A stretch of DNA of 64,000 bases, from the NCBI GenBank assembly GCA_958434805.1, contig CAUBDX010000007.1, positions 26,651 through 90,650 of the forward strand, in the 5' to 3' direction. The translations under genes and the position numbers were made by a program. Origin of the DNA: an uncultured Phocaeicola sp. Lineage in GTDB: Bacteria; Bacteroidota; Bacteroidia; Bacteroidales; Bacteroidaceae. Positions within the stretch are counted from its first letter, which is position 1. The number at the start of each line of letters is the position of its first letter. Positions 37,540 to 46,208 of this stretch are shown here, piece after piece. The notes under the pieces are model-generated. The model saw nothing but the letters and a program-made list of their open reading frames with translations, was not told the DNA's origin and ran no database searches.

Positions 37540-40500
37540 ATGAAAAAACTGATTGCGATATTATTTATTCTATGGGTTTCTTTATTCTCAACACAAGCAC
37601 AAATATTTAAATACATCGGCATGGAAGAAGGACTAAGCAGTCGGCGTGTCCTCTCTATACAGCAAGACCAGCAAGGCTACATGTGGATTCTCACTCATAA
37701 AGGTATCGAGCGATATAACGGAAAGCAATTTGTGCGCTATCCTCTATATAAAAACAATAAAGCCGTCAATTTTTATCCCAACTTAAATATTTTAAAAACC
37801 GATGAAGAAAAAACCTTATGGGAAATAGGAAAAGACGGGCTGGTATTCCGGTTTAACAAAACAAAAGATCAATTCCAGCTCATGTTTGACCTTGAGGTAG
37901 CCTTCCCGGAAACTAAAGGGTTACCTGTTACCACCACATTTATGGACAGGAACAGCAACATCTGGTTTTGCACTGATAAGCATCAATATATTTTTAACGG
38001 TAAAACCCAAAAGAGTTATCGACTATCCTCTTCTGTACCCGGAAAAATAGTATGTATCGCTCAAGGACCAGACTCTACCTTATATTTTGCAACTGAACAC
38101 CGGCTCTATGCTGCGGAGTTTACAAACGATACATTAAACCATGTAGCGGCTATTCATCTACCTTCTATCCAGCTCATAAACTATATTTACTATCATCAGC
38201 CAACCAGAAAACTAACTATCAATACCTTATTAGACAACTTATTTCTTTATGACCCCACCACTCATGAGCTATCCAACATGGGCAACGTCATGGTAGATAT
38301 TGGAGTCAACACCATCATCCAAAGCCCAAACAATCCTGACGAGGTGCTTATCGCTACTGATGGAGACGGGGTTTATAAACTAAATATTCCCCAAAAGAAA
38401 TTAACCGGATTTCTTCAAGAAGACAGCAAGCATCCTAATAAAATGAACGGGAGTATTATCAAAGACCTTTGCATCGACAGAAGCGGTCGTATCTGGAGTG
38501 TAATTTACCCTACAGGCATCACGATATATTCAGAAAAATACCCCAGCTACACATGGATTAAACATTCACCAAACTCGAACAACTCACTCATTAACAACTC
38601 TGTCAACGGCATAATTGAAGACAGCGAAGGAGATGTATGGTATGCCACAAGTAACGGAATCAGCCGCTATGACATACGCCAGAAGAAATGGGTAAATTAT
38701 CTTTCTTCCTTTCACGAAAGTACAAGCAATGAAAACCATATATTTATTGCTTTATGCGACATAGGAGACGGAAAAATACTTGCCGGAGGTTACATGTCGG
38801 GACTTTACCTCATCAACAAGCGTTCCGGAAAAACCGAATTCTACCAACAAGAAGGACTAGGTCCTAATCAAACACCAGATAAATACATCCGAAGCATTTT
38901 CAAAGACACTGATGGGATTATCTGGACCGGAGGATTTTATAGTCTGAAATCGTATAATCATAAAACTGGAGCATACCAAACCTATGCCATAAACTATCCC
39001 ATCAACCATATCTCACAGCGAGACAGTGTCTCGCTGTGGATCGGCACAATTAACGGATTATACCTGCTAAACAAAAAAAACAATAAGCTTCTTCCCTATA
39101 AAAGAGAACTTAATTTTGGGTGTATCAATACAATATATACTCACCCAGAAGAACAGCTCACTTATATAGGAACCTATGGAAACGGGTTATTCATTATTGA
39201 TAACCAAACCGAAAACACCACCAATTATTATGCAGAAAACAGTGGGTTACAAACCAATAACATATACAGTATTCTGCCGAACCAAAACGGAAACTTATTT
39301 TTAGGCACTGAAAACGGGCTGTCACTGCTTAACAAGAAAAGCCGGCAGTTCACCAACTGGACAAAAGAGCAAGGACTTTTAGCCGCAAACTTTAATCCCA
39401 ACGCTGCTATACACAGCGGTGGTAATCTTATTTTTGGCAGCAATGAAGGAGCCATCTTGCTGCCCGATACAACCGAACTTACGCATAAATTTTCTTCAAG
39501 GATGGTATTTACAAACCTGAACATTATGTATCATACAGTCCATCCGGGAGAAAAAGACTCCCCACTAACTCAGCTACTGGATGAAACCAGCAGGTTCAAG
39601 CTAAATTACAACCAAAATACATTTTCAATGAATGTGTCTTCCATCAATTATGACAATCCTTCAAACGTACAATATACATGGAAGCTGGAAGGTTTTTATG
39701 ATGAATGGACTCCCCCATCCGACAACGGACTGATTCGTTACACAAACTTATCACCGGGGAATTACATTTTACGTGTCAGAGCTATCCTGTTAGATAACCA
39801 TCAGGTACTGGAAGAACGCATTATCAACATTGAGATAGGGCGTCCCTTCTGGCTTACCTTTTGGGCTTTCTTGGTATATGCAACACTCATTATAGGAAGC
39901 ATTTATTTATGGTTCAGATATCAAAACATCAAGAAAGAGAGACAAATATCAAAAGAAAAAATCAACTTTTTTACCAATGCTGCACACGATATCCGTACCC
40001 CACTGACGCTTATCAAGACCCCACTCGGTGAAATTCTGAAAAATGAAAAACTCTCCGAACAGGGGAAAACCAATTTAGATCTCGCCATTCAAAATGCAGA
40101 AAACCTTTCGGAATTTGCCGACAATCTGCTTAATTTTCAAAAGGAAGAGTTATACAGTTCCCGCATTTTTGTCTCAAAACATGAGCTGAACACCTATCTG
40201 CAAAATTACCTTCAACGCTTTGAAGATTATGCTGCAAGCTTAGGACTGCACTTAGAGTATAAAAGTAACTTCAAAAAACTAGATGTATGGATTGACTCAA
40301 AAAAAATAGACTCTATTCTGCATAACCTGCTTTCAAACGCTCTGAAATATACCCCACAGGGAGGAAGCGTTTCTTTTGAGGTATGGCACAGCAAAAGCCA
40401 TTGGTGGCTGAAAATTTCAGATACCGGCATAGGCATATCTAAAGAAGACCAAAAGAAACTCTTCAAATATATATTTAGAGGATATAACGCAACCAACCAG

Positions 40501-41517
40501 CTCATTACAGGGTGTGGTATCGGTATGCTTTTGACTTATCGGCTGATAAGAAGCCATGAAGGAAAAATTACGTGTACCAGCACTGAAAATGTGGGTACAA
40601 CATTCCAGCTATGCTTCCCTCTTCAGGGAAAAAAATATCAATACAAGTCGGATATACCTGAAGAAAGCAGCCAGTACACTCTATCACAAATCATGCCGAA
40701 CCCCACAATTCAGACCGATAACACTTCTTTGCATAAAAGTCCGGAAAATGCTCCGCTCATCCTCGTAGTTGATGACAATAACGCATTACGGTCGTTTATC
40801 ATGCAGAGTCTCTCTTCTATTTATCAAGTACAAGGAGCAAGCAATGGAAAAGAAGCACTCGATAAGATTGCCTTGCGGCAACCCGACTTGATTTTATCGG
40901 ATGTCATGATGCCTGTCATGGATGGAAAAGAGCTTTGCCGCCAAGTGAAAGAACATATCGAAACCAGCCATATTCCGGTTATCTTACTTACAGCCTTAGG
41001 AGATAAAGAGCATATTCTGAAAGGACTGGAAATAAAAGCCGACCAATATATCATAAAGCCTTTCGACTTAATGGTACTGGAAGCCAACATACGGACCATT
41101 CTTGAAAACCGGAGCCTCATTCAGCAACGCTTTCAGCAGATGATGAGTCATCTGCCCAATCCTGCCACCGAAGAGGTTAAACTGCCCTCCAGCCTCGATG
41201 ACGAATTTATGCAGCGAGTTACCGAACTGGTTAAACAGCATTTAGGAAAAGACTTGACCATAGACATCCTCTGCGCAGAAGTAAACATGAGCCGGACAAG
41301 TTTTTATAATAAGATAAAAGCACTAACAGGCATAGCCCCCAATGACTTCATCCGGAACATCCGCATGAAAGAAGCTGCCTTTTTATTACAAAGTCAGCGC
41401 TATACGGTATCCGAAGTTGCCGACCTGATAGGATTTGCCGACCCGAAGTATTTTACTGATACATTTAAGAAGTTTTATGGTGTACCCCCAAGTGTGTACA
41501 TGAAACAAAATAAATAA
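37540..41517 (+). CDS. Hybrid two-component system sensor/regulator (HTCS) of the PUL
   Basis: The start at 37540 gives a signal peptide (MKKLIAILFILWVSLFSTQA) and a 1325-residue protein. The periplasmic part is a two-bladed beta-propeller of Reg_prop repeats (for example YMWILTHKGIERYNG, IIWTGGFYSLKSYN), then a Y_Y_Y domain. One membrane helix lies at about 768-793. Inside the cell are the histidine kinase (H816 in AAHDIRTPLTL; ATP lid NALKYTPQGG, DTGIGIS), a receiver with D1121 in LSDVMMP and a C-terminal AraC-type DNA-binding domain. HTCS proteins sense an oligosaccharide and activate their PUL. It is divergent from the GH20 pair. Confidence 0.94.
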   Translation: MKKLIAILFILWVSLFSTQAQIFKYIGMEEGLSSRRVLSIQQDQQGYMWILTHKGIERYNGKQFVRYPLYKNNKAVNFYPNLNILKTDEEKTLWEIGKDGLVFRFNKTKDQFQLMFDLEVAFPETKGLPVTTTFMDRNSNIWFCTDKHQYIFNGKTQKSYRLSSSVPGKIVCIAQGPDSTLYFATEHRLYAAEFTNDTLNHVAAIHLPSIQLINYIYYHQPTRKLTINTLLDNLFLYDPTTHELSNMGNVMVDIGVNTIIQSPNNPDEVLIATDGDGVYKLNIPQKKLTGFLQEDSKHPNKMNGSIIKDLCIDRSGRIWSVIYPTGITIYSEKYPSYTWIKHSPNSNNSLINNSVNGIIEDSEGDVWYATSNGISRYDIRQKKWVNYLSSFHESTSNENHIFIALCDIGDGKILAGGYMSGLYLINKRSGKTEFYQQEGLGPNQTPDKYIRSIFKDTDGIIWTGGFYSLKSYNHKTGAYQTYAINYPINHISQRDSVSLWIGTINGLYLLNKKNNKLLPYKRELNFGCINTIYTHPEEQLTYIGTYGNGLFIIDNQTENTTNYYAENSGLQTNNIYSILPNQNGNLFLGTENGLSLLNKKSRQFTNWTKEQGLLAANFNPNAAIHSGGNLIFGSNEGAILLPDTTELTHKFSSRMVFTNLNIMYHTVHPGEKDSPLTQLLDETSRFKLNYNQNTFSMNVSSINYDNPSNVQYTWKLEGFYDEWTPPSDNGLIRYTNLSPGNYILRVRAILLDNHQVLEERIINIEIGRPFWLTFWAFLVYATLIIGSIYLWFRYQNIKKERQISKEKINFFTNAAHDIRTPLTLIKTPLGEILKNEKLSEQGKTNLDLAIQNAENLSEFADNLLNFQKEELYSSRIFVSKHELNTYLQNYLQRFEDYAASLGLHLEYKSNFKKLDVWIDSKKIDSILHNLLSNALKYTPQGGSVSFEVWHSKSHWWLKISDTGIGISKEDQKKLFKYIFRGYNATNQLITGCGIGMLLTYRLIRSHEGKITCTSTENVGTTFQLCFPLQGKKYQYKSDIPEESSQYTLSQIMPNPTIQTDNTSLHKSPENAPLILVVDDNNALRSFIMQSLSSIYQVQGASNGKEALDKIALRQPDLILSDVMMPVMDGKELCRQVKEHIETSHIPVILLTALGDKEHILKGLEIKADQYIIKPFDLMVLEANIRTILENRSLIQQRFQQMMSHLPNPATEEVKLPSSLDDEFMQRVTELVKQHLGKDLTIDILCAEVNMSRTSFYNKIKALTGIAPNDFIRNIRMKEAAFLLQSQRYTVSEVADLIGFADPKYFTDTFKKFYGVPPSVYMKQNK

Positions 41518-41531
41518 AAAAGAATGTAATT

Positions 41532-42089
41532 ATGAACTTTTACCTAAAATCATTCCTCATTTTCAGCCGAATCGGAGTATTTACCATCGGCGGAGGATAT
41601 GCAATGGTTCCTCTCATAGAAGCAGAACTGGTGGATAAACGGAAATGGATATCGAAAGAAGATTTCCTTGATTTAATGGCACTGGCACAAACCGTTCCGG
41701 GAATCTTTGCGGTTAATATAGCTATCTTTATCGGCTATAAGCTGCGAAAGTTTTGGGGAGCTTTCTGGATGGCATTGGGAACGGTGCTGCCTTCGTTTAT
41801 CATCATGCTGATGATAGCTCTGTTTTTCCGGCAGTTTCAACATCTGGAAACGGTAGAACGCATTTTTAAGGGGATCCGTCCGGCTGTAGTCGCTCTGATT
41901 GCTGCACCCACGTTCAAGATGGCTAAATCGGCACGGATTAGCCGCTATAACATTTGGATTCCTGTCATATCAGCTCTTTTCATCTGGCTTTTAGGATTCT
42001 CCCCCATCTACGTTATCATTCTTAGCGGAGCAGGAGGCTACCTTTACGGACAATATAAAAGAACGCACCACTCAAACAAGGAGGATTAA
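41532..42089 (+). CDS. Chromate transporter family protein, first half-size subunit
   Basis: The 185-residue membrane protein has the CHR-family opening FLIFSRIGVFTIGGGYAMVPLIEAELV, LMALAQTVPGIFAVNIAIFIGYKLR near 52 and FKGIRPAVVALI near 115. About five or six membrane segments are visible. Single-domain CHR proteins come in tandem pairs that assemble together. They are named for chromate export, but the physiological anion in gut bacteria is unknown. It starts 14 bases after the HTCS gene, so it may be read from the same transcript. Confidence 0.88.
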   Translation: MNFYLKSFLIFSRIGVFTIGGGYAMVPLIEAELVDKRKWISKEDFLDLMALAQTVPGIFAVNIAIFIGYKLRKFWGAFWMALGTVLPSFIIMLMIALFFRQFQHLETVERIFKGIRPAVVALIAAPTFKMAKSARISRYNIWIPVISALFIWLLGFSPIYVIILSGAGGYLYGQYKRTHHSNKED

Positions 42090-42091
42090 AC

Positions 42092-42658
42092 ATGCTATTA
42101 TTTTTACAGCTCTTTTATACATTTTTTAAAATCGGACTATTCGGTTTTGGAGGCGGATACGCCATGATTTCCATGATTCAGGGAGAGGTAGTAACCCGTT
42201 ATCAATGGCTTACCACATCCGAGTTTACAGATATTATAGCCCTCAGTCAAATGACTCCCGGACCTATCGGTATTAACTCGGCAACGTATGTAGGTTATAC
42301 AGCTATCGTAAATGCCGGATATTCACACGCCATAGGTGTCATCGGATCTGGTATTGCTACCGTTTCAGTCGTCTTGCCCTCATTCATCCTGATGATTTTC
42401 ATCAGCCGTTTTTTTCTGAAATATCAAAAACACCCTGCCGTAGAATCTGTATTCCGCGGATTGCGTCCAGGAGTTGTCGGCTTATTGGCTGCCGCAGCTT
42501 TAGTACTCATGAATGGTGAAAACTTCGGAAATTCTTCTTATCAGATCATAATCAGTTCCGCGTTATTTACCGGGACATTTATAGCATCCTATCTATACAA
42601 GATAAATCCAATTTTACTGATAATCATTGCCGGATTTATCGGATACCTTTGCTATTAA
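42092..42658 (+). CDS. Chromate transporter family protein, second half-size subunit
   Basis: This 188-residue protein is the second member of the tandem pair. It has FFKIGLFGFGGGYAMISMIQGEVV, IIALSQMTPGPIGINSATYVGY and FRGLRPGVVGLLAAAALVLMN, the same three CHR blocks as its partner. Only two bases separate the genes, which implies translational coupling and a heteromeric transporter. The mature topology is about five or six membrane segments. Substrate not determined. Confidence 0.88.
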   Translation: MLLFLQLFYTFFKIGLFGFGGGYAMISMIQGEVVTRYQWLTTSEFTDIIALSQMTPGPIGINSATYVGYTAIVNAGYSHAIGVIGSGIATVSVVLPSFILMIFISRFFLKYQKHPAVESVFRGLRPGVVGLLAAAALVLMNGENFGNSSYQIIISSALFTGTFIASYLYKINPILLIIIAGFIGYLCY

Positions 42659-42700
42659 AGTACGCCTTCTTTCTCCCTTAAAAAAGTTTTCCACGAAATT

Positions 42701-42818
42701 TACCTGCACCCTACACGTTTTTAGAATTAAACAACTATAAAATAAGAAATTACAGCGTGTAGGGTGCAGGGTAAGGCAGTGTAGGACGCACAAGTTACCT
42801 GCACACGTCCTACACGGT
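42701..42818. repeat. Two overlapping inverted repeats (CCTGCACCCTACACG family)
   Basis: TACCTGCACCCTACACG (42701-42717) faces CGTGTAGGGTGCAGGGTA (42756-42773) with one bulged base. GTGTAGGACG (42779-42788) faces CGTCCTACAC (42809-42818), and a third, degenerate copy (ACCTGCACACG) lies in the second arm. The region is a non-coding repeat between converging genes and could end transcription from both sides. Confidence 0.68.
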
Positions 42819-42910
42819 TTGTTCCATCATATCCTAAGTTTCACCGACCGGTCTCCAAAGTCGGAAAGAAGCAGCAACAGTTTCAGTATCAGCAAGCCAA
42901 CTTCTCCAAA

Positions 42911-43999
42911 CTACACTGTTTTCACCAGTGAATGTATATAATCCTGCATCGAAGGAGCCGCCTTCACTGTTTCCTGATACAGCTTATATTGAGCCAGCGT
43001 GCGAACATAATTATGCTCAGCATATTGAGTATGATAATATAAGTCTCCGTCCAAATAATCGGTCAAGAAACGAACAGCCTGCATATAAGGAAAAAGCATC
43101 ACTGCATAAGGCAACATTTCGATTTCAAGGGGAGTAAGGAATTTTCCTGCCGACTCCAGATATCCTTTCGCAAACGACTGGAAAACCAGCATATTAAAAT
43201 GTATCTTATCCAAATCGGGTTCATCTTCGGCAGCCGTATTTGCCGCCGAGCGGAGAAAATCACCGAAATCAGAAAATACGAAAGCTGGCATAACCGTATC
43301 TAAATCAATCACACAAAGCACCTTGCCGTCGGCATCAAAAAGCATATTGCTCACCTTCGTATCGCAGTGACAAACGCGTTTCGGAAGTTTTCCTTCACGG
43401 TAAAGGCGCTCTGCCTTACACATTTCATCGGCATCACGCTCTATCGAGTCTATCAGTTGCTGCACCTTTGCTTTCCGCCCAGCTTTATCAGCCGCTACAG
43501 CCTCACGCAACTGGCGAATGCGGAACTCCATATTATGAAAATCAGGAATGGTTTCTTCCAACTGTTCCGGTAAGTCAACCAGCATGGATTCAAACTCGCC
43601 AAACTTCAAGCCTACCAGATAAGCAGACTCCGGAGTTACTTCATCCTGTGTATGCGAATCACGGATAAATACACATACGCGCCAATAATGTTCTCCGTCA
43701 TAATAATACGTCTTTCCCTCTTGAGTGGAAAGGAAACGCAGAACTTTCCGGTCAATATCGTCTTCATGAAGAGCTTCCAGCTTCGCCTTAATATGCTTGG
43801 TTACTGATTCAATATTATGCTGAAGCAATTCTACATTTTTAAAAACATGATGATTCACACACTGCAGTACGTAATTTTCCGAAGAGTTCGTAATTACCAG
43901 ATAAGTCTGATTGATCAGACCCGATGTCAAGGGTTTAATTTCTTGTACATCCGAGATTTCCGTAAAACGAGCCAGAATATCATGCAGATTTTTATTCAT
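42911..43999 (-). CDS. Phosphotransferase (APH/choline-kinase fold), N-acetylhexosamine 1-kinase-like
   Basis: The 362-residue protein has the APH kinase fold: LTSGLINQTYLVI near 24, the catalytic loop HCDTKVSNMLFD near 211, the metal-binding VIDLDTV near 231 and FSDFGDFLRSAAN after it. Overall length and the MPAFVFSDFGD segment resemble NahK-type N-acetylhexosamine 1-kinases, once annotated as mucin-desulfatase related. Such a kinase would phosphorylate GlcNAc or GalNAc released by the two nearby GH20 enzymes. The substrate is inferred from family and location, not shown. Confidence 0.75.
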   Translation of the reverse strand: MNKNLHDILARFTEISDVQEIKPLTSGLINQTYLVITNSSENYVLQCVNHHVFKNVELLQHNIESVTKHIKAKLEALHEDDIDRKVLRFLSTQEGKTYYYDGEHYWRVCVFIRDSHTQDEVTPESAYLVGLKFGEFESMLVDLPEQLEETIPDFHNMEFRIRQLREAVAADKAGRKAKVQQLIDSIERDADEMCKAERLYREGKLPKRVCHCDTKVSNMLFDADGKVLCVIDLDTVMPAFVFSDFGDFLRSAANTAAEDEPDLDKIHFNMLVFQSFAKGYLESAGKFLTPLEIEMLPYAVMLFPYMQAVRFLTDYLDGDLYYHTQYAEHNYVRTLAQYKLYQETVKAAPSMQDYIHSLVKTV

Positions 44000-44159
44000 A
44001 ATGGTATCGATTATTAAGGGTTAATGATATATATTTTTCTATGCAAAAGTAATAAAGATTTCAGTTTCCCTTTCAATTCCGGCGTAAAAAAACAAAGCAT
44101 TTTGCTCAGTACCCTTCGCGTAAGATAAAAAGAATGGCTCAGTACTCCCACGGAAATAC

Positions 44160-44207
44160 TTCAGTACTTCGGTGAGAGTACTGGAGTACTTTCACCGAAG
44201 TACTGAA
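44160..44207. repeat. AGTACT palindromic intergenic repeat (copy B)
   Basis: Two 23-base arms (44160-44182 and 44185-44207) are inverted copies with one mismatch around a two-base centre. Each arm reads TTCAGTACTTCGGTGA followed by AGTACT spaced by one base. A further AGTACT with a CACGGAAATACT partner lies just upstream (44140-44159). The vocabulary matches the repeat at 3791-3876. Confidence 0.75.
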
Positions 44208-44254
44208 GAAAGAACACCGCGTTTTATTAAAAGAATGCTTTTTATAAAAAAAGT

Positions 44255-44285
44255 TTTGTGTTTTTAAGAAATATTTATAGCTTTG
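44255..44285 (+). promoter_or_regulatory. Promoter of the secreted TPR gene
   Basis: TTTG (44255-44258) and TAGCTTTG (44278-44285) are separated by 19 bases, an excellent match to the Bacteroides -33/-7 consensus, 35 bases before the start codon. Confidence 0.72.
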
Positions 44286-44319
44286 CGCCCATTATAAAAT
44301 TAACCGACTGAAAAGCACC

Positions 44320-44913
44320 ATGAAAACACTGATAATCTTAATTATGGGTTGTCTTTTTACAACCTTTTCTGTAAGCGCAGAAGGCTCTGCCCGCCCCAAT
44401 AGCAGCAATTATGTCAATGGCGTAACCGCCCTTAACGAAGGAAATCCGGAAAAAGCCTATGAACTTTTAAATGCTGAAATAAACGAAAACCCCGAAAACG
44501 GTTATGCACACTGTTATATGGCATTAATCTGCAACTATTATGGAGATCTCAAATTAGCCTTGCAAGCCGTTAACAACGCTTTGGATTTATTGCCGCAAAC
44601 CGACAGCGAGTATCGTTCTTTTGCCTATTACACGCGCGGAACCATGCTGAGCAATTTCAAAGAATGGAATTTGGCTATTTCCGATTTAAGTGAAGCCATC
44701 CGGCTGAATCCTCAAGATACCGAAAATTACAAAGCACGCGCCGAAGCTTATTTAAACGAAGGTAACTATGAAGCTTCATTTGATGATATTACAGAAGCCC
44801 TGAAGATTGACAATAAAGCCGATGTCAATGAATTAGTGCTGCAGCTGATGGCCTCAGCTCCTTCACCCGAACTGGTTAACCGGATTACCTCAACTTACAG
44901 CATTTTAGAATGA
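44320..44913 (+). CDS. Exported tetratricopeptide repeat protein
   Basis: The 197-residue protein has a signal peptide (MKTLIILIMGCLFTTFSVSA) and about four TPR units (for example PENGYAHCYMALICNYYGDLKLAL and PQDTENYKARAEAYLNEGNYEAS). It should act as a periplasmic protein-binding scaffold; the partner is unknown. Its stop codon abuts the stop codon of the convergent thiN gene with no base between, so the two genes have no shared terminator. Confidence 0.8.
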   Translation: MKTLIILIMGCLFTTFSVSAEGSARPNSSNYVNGVTALNEGNPEKAYELLNAEINENPENGYAHCYMALICNYYGDLKLALQAVNNALDLLPQTDSEYRSFAYYTRGTMLSNFKEWNLAISDLSEAIRLNPQDTENYKARAEAYLNEGNYEASFDDITEALKIDNKADVNELVLQLMASAPSPELVNRITSTYSILE

Positions 44914-45561
44914 TTATAGCTTCTTTTTAGCTTCATACGTCCGGTATACAAGATATTCCCCTTGGCAACGAATCGTAAATTGGCTGCCAAGGGATTCATT
45001 TAATGTCCCCTGCCACCAAGAGGTAAAGTCACGCAAAGGATATACCAGCCCTTCTTCCGACATCCCCGATGTTCCAAAGCTGAAAATAGATATTTGCTGT
45101 CCCTTAAAACTGACAAAAGACTGAGTATCGGCAGCCGGAACAAAAAAACCATAATCGGTCAGCATAACAACCTCTATCCCTTGGCGGCGATATTCCATCA
45201 GCAAACTGATGTTACCCAAGGTGTGGTCTTCACGCTTACCGGTTGCTGCAATAATGACAATACGGCGTATGCCTTTTTCCTGCAAAAAAAGCACAGCCTT
45301 TGTCAAATCATTTGTTTCCTGATCAGGGTTATACCGTATAATAGACTGAAAGCGCCGGCGATTTTCTTCCGATAACGAATCACCGTCCCCTATAATCCAG
45401 TCGGGGACACGGCTTGTCTTATGAACAAAGGCATCTGCACCCCCATCACAGCAAATCACACACGGAGCTGTTTCCAATATATACAGAGGAAATGGATGAG
45501 AAGGAAACTCCCCATTCCCCACAATTACAGCTTCAGGAATAAAAGGCAATAACTTCATCAT
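44914..45561 (-). CDS. thiN: Thiamine diphosphokinase
   Basis: The enzyme makes thiamine diphosphate from thiamine and ATP. The 215-residue product has CCDGGADAF near 33, the DWIIGDGDSLSEE loop near 50 and DQETNDLTKAV near 75, the marks of the TPK catalytic domain. The start at 45561 is preferred because its ATG overlaps the TGA of the upstream pnuT-like gene (ATGA), a coupling arrangement; a GTG at 45585 is possible. Pairing with a PnuT-type transporter points to salvage of thiamine, parallel to the de novo thi operon 12 kb away. Confidence 0.9.
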   Translation of the reverse strand: MMKLLPFIPEAVIVGNGEFPSHPFPLYILETAPCVICCDGGADAFVHKTSRVPDWIIGDGDSLSEENRRRFQSIIRYNPDQETNDLTKAVLFLQEKGIRRIVIIAATGKREDHTLGNISLLMEYRRQGIEVVMLTDYGFFVPAADTQSFVSFKGQQISIFSFGTSGMSEEGLVYPLRDFTSWWQGTLNESLGSQFTIRCQGEYLVYRTYEAKKKL

Positions 45562-46130
45562 GGTTTTAGCATCATTTGTTTCCACTTAAAATAACCCGAT
45601 ACGGCTATTACAGCATAAAGCCCGTAAAGTCCGGCGGTAAAAAATAAACCCTTATACCAGTAAAGACCACAGCATACCACATCGACCGCAATCCATGGAA
45701 TCCATTGCTCTACATACTTACGTGCCAGCATCCACATTCCCACTACGCTCAAGGCTGTGGTGAAACTATCCAACCAAGGTACTGTACTGTCGGTAAAGCT
45801 GATCAATATCCAGGCTATCAGCAGCCACAAAACTAAAAAGACTAAAGTCAGCAACGGATAATTGGCCCCTGGCATCTTCGTGATAGGAATATCCTGCTCT
45901 TCTACCTCCTTTCTGTGCCGCTGCCACGACCACCATCCATATAAGGAAGCAAGCAGATAATAAATATTGATACCAAAGTCGGCATACAGTCCGGCTTGGT
46001 AATAAACCACAATATAAATAGCGGGCATCACCACTCCGGCAATCCACAAATAAATACTTGCCCGATACTCTAACCATAAATATAACAAGCCGACAAGTGT
46101 ACCTATAAATTCAAGATAATTCAAAATCAC
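45558..46130 (-). CDS. pnuT: PnuC-family vitamin transporter, probably thiamine (PnuT)
   Basis: The 190-residue membrane protein has about six or seven hydrophobic segments and the PnuC-family patterns LEYRASIYLWIAGVVMPAIYIVVYYQAGLYADFGINIYYLLASLYGWW near the front and WIPWIAVDVVCCGLYWYKGLFFTAGLYGLYAVIAVSGYFKW near the end. PnuC proteins carry nicotinamide riboside, while PnuT homologues carry thiamine. Coupling to thiN by a 4-base overlap strongly favours thiamine. No TPP riboswitch fits in the 78 bases before the divergent peptide transporter gene. Confidence 0.85.
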   Translation of the reverse strand: MILNYLEFIGTLVGLLYLWLEYRASIYLWIAGVVMPAIYIVVYYQAGLYADFGINIYYLLASLYGWWSWQRHRKEVEEQDIPITKMPGANYPLLTLVFLVLWLLIAWILISFTDSTVPWLDSFTTALSVVGMWMLARKYVEQWIPWIAVDVVCCGLYWYKGLFFTAGLYGLYAVIAVSGYFKWKQMMLKP

Positions 46131-46154
46131 GATGCAAAAATATATATTTTTTAT

Positions 46155-46162
46155 TACTTTTG
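46155..46162 (+). promoter_or_regulatory. Promoter -7 element of the first peptide transporter gene
   Basis: TACTTTTG matches TAnnTTTG, 47 bases before the start codon at 46209. Confidence 0.55.
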
Positions 46163-46208
46163 CACTTCATAAAACAAAATACCTAACATTTTATCAAAAA
46201 CACAAGGA

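Larger units (their letters stand above)
44000..44319. other. Gene-free gap with AGTACT palindrome
   Basis: These 320 bases separate the divergent kinase and TPR genes. They contain the palindrome at 44160-44207 and the TPR-gene promoter at 44255-44285. No ORF is credible. Confidence 0.6.
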
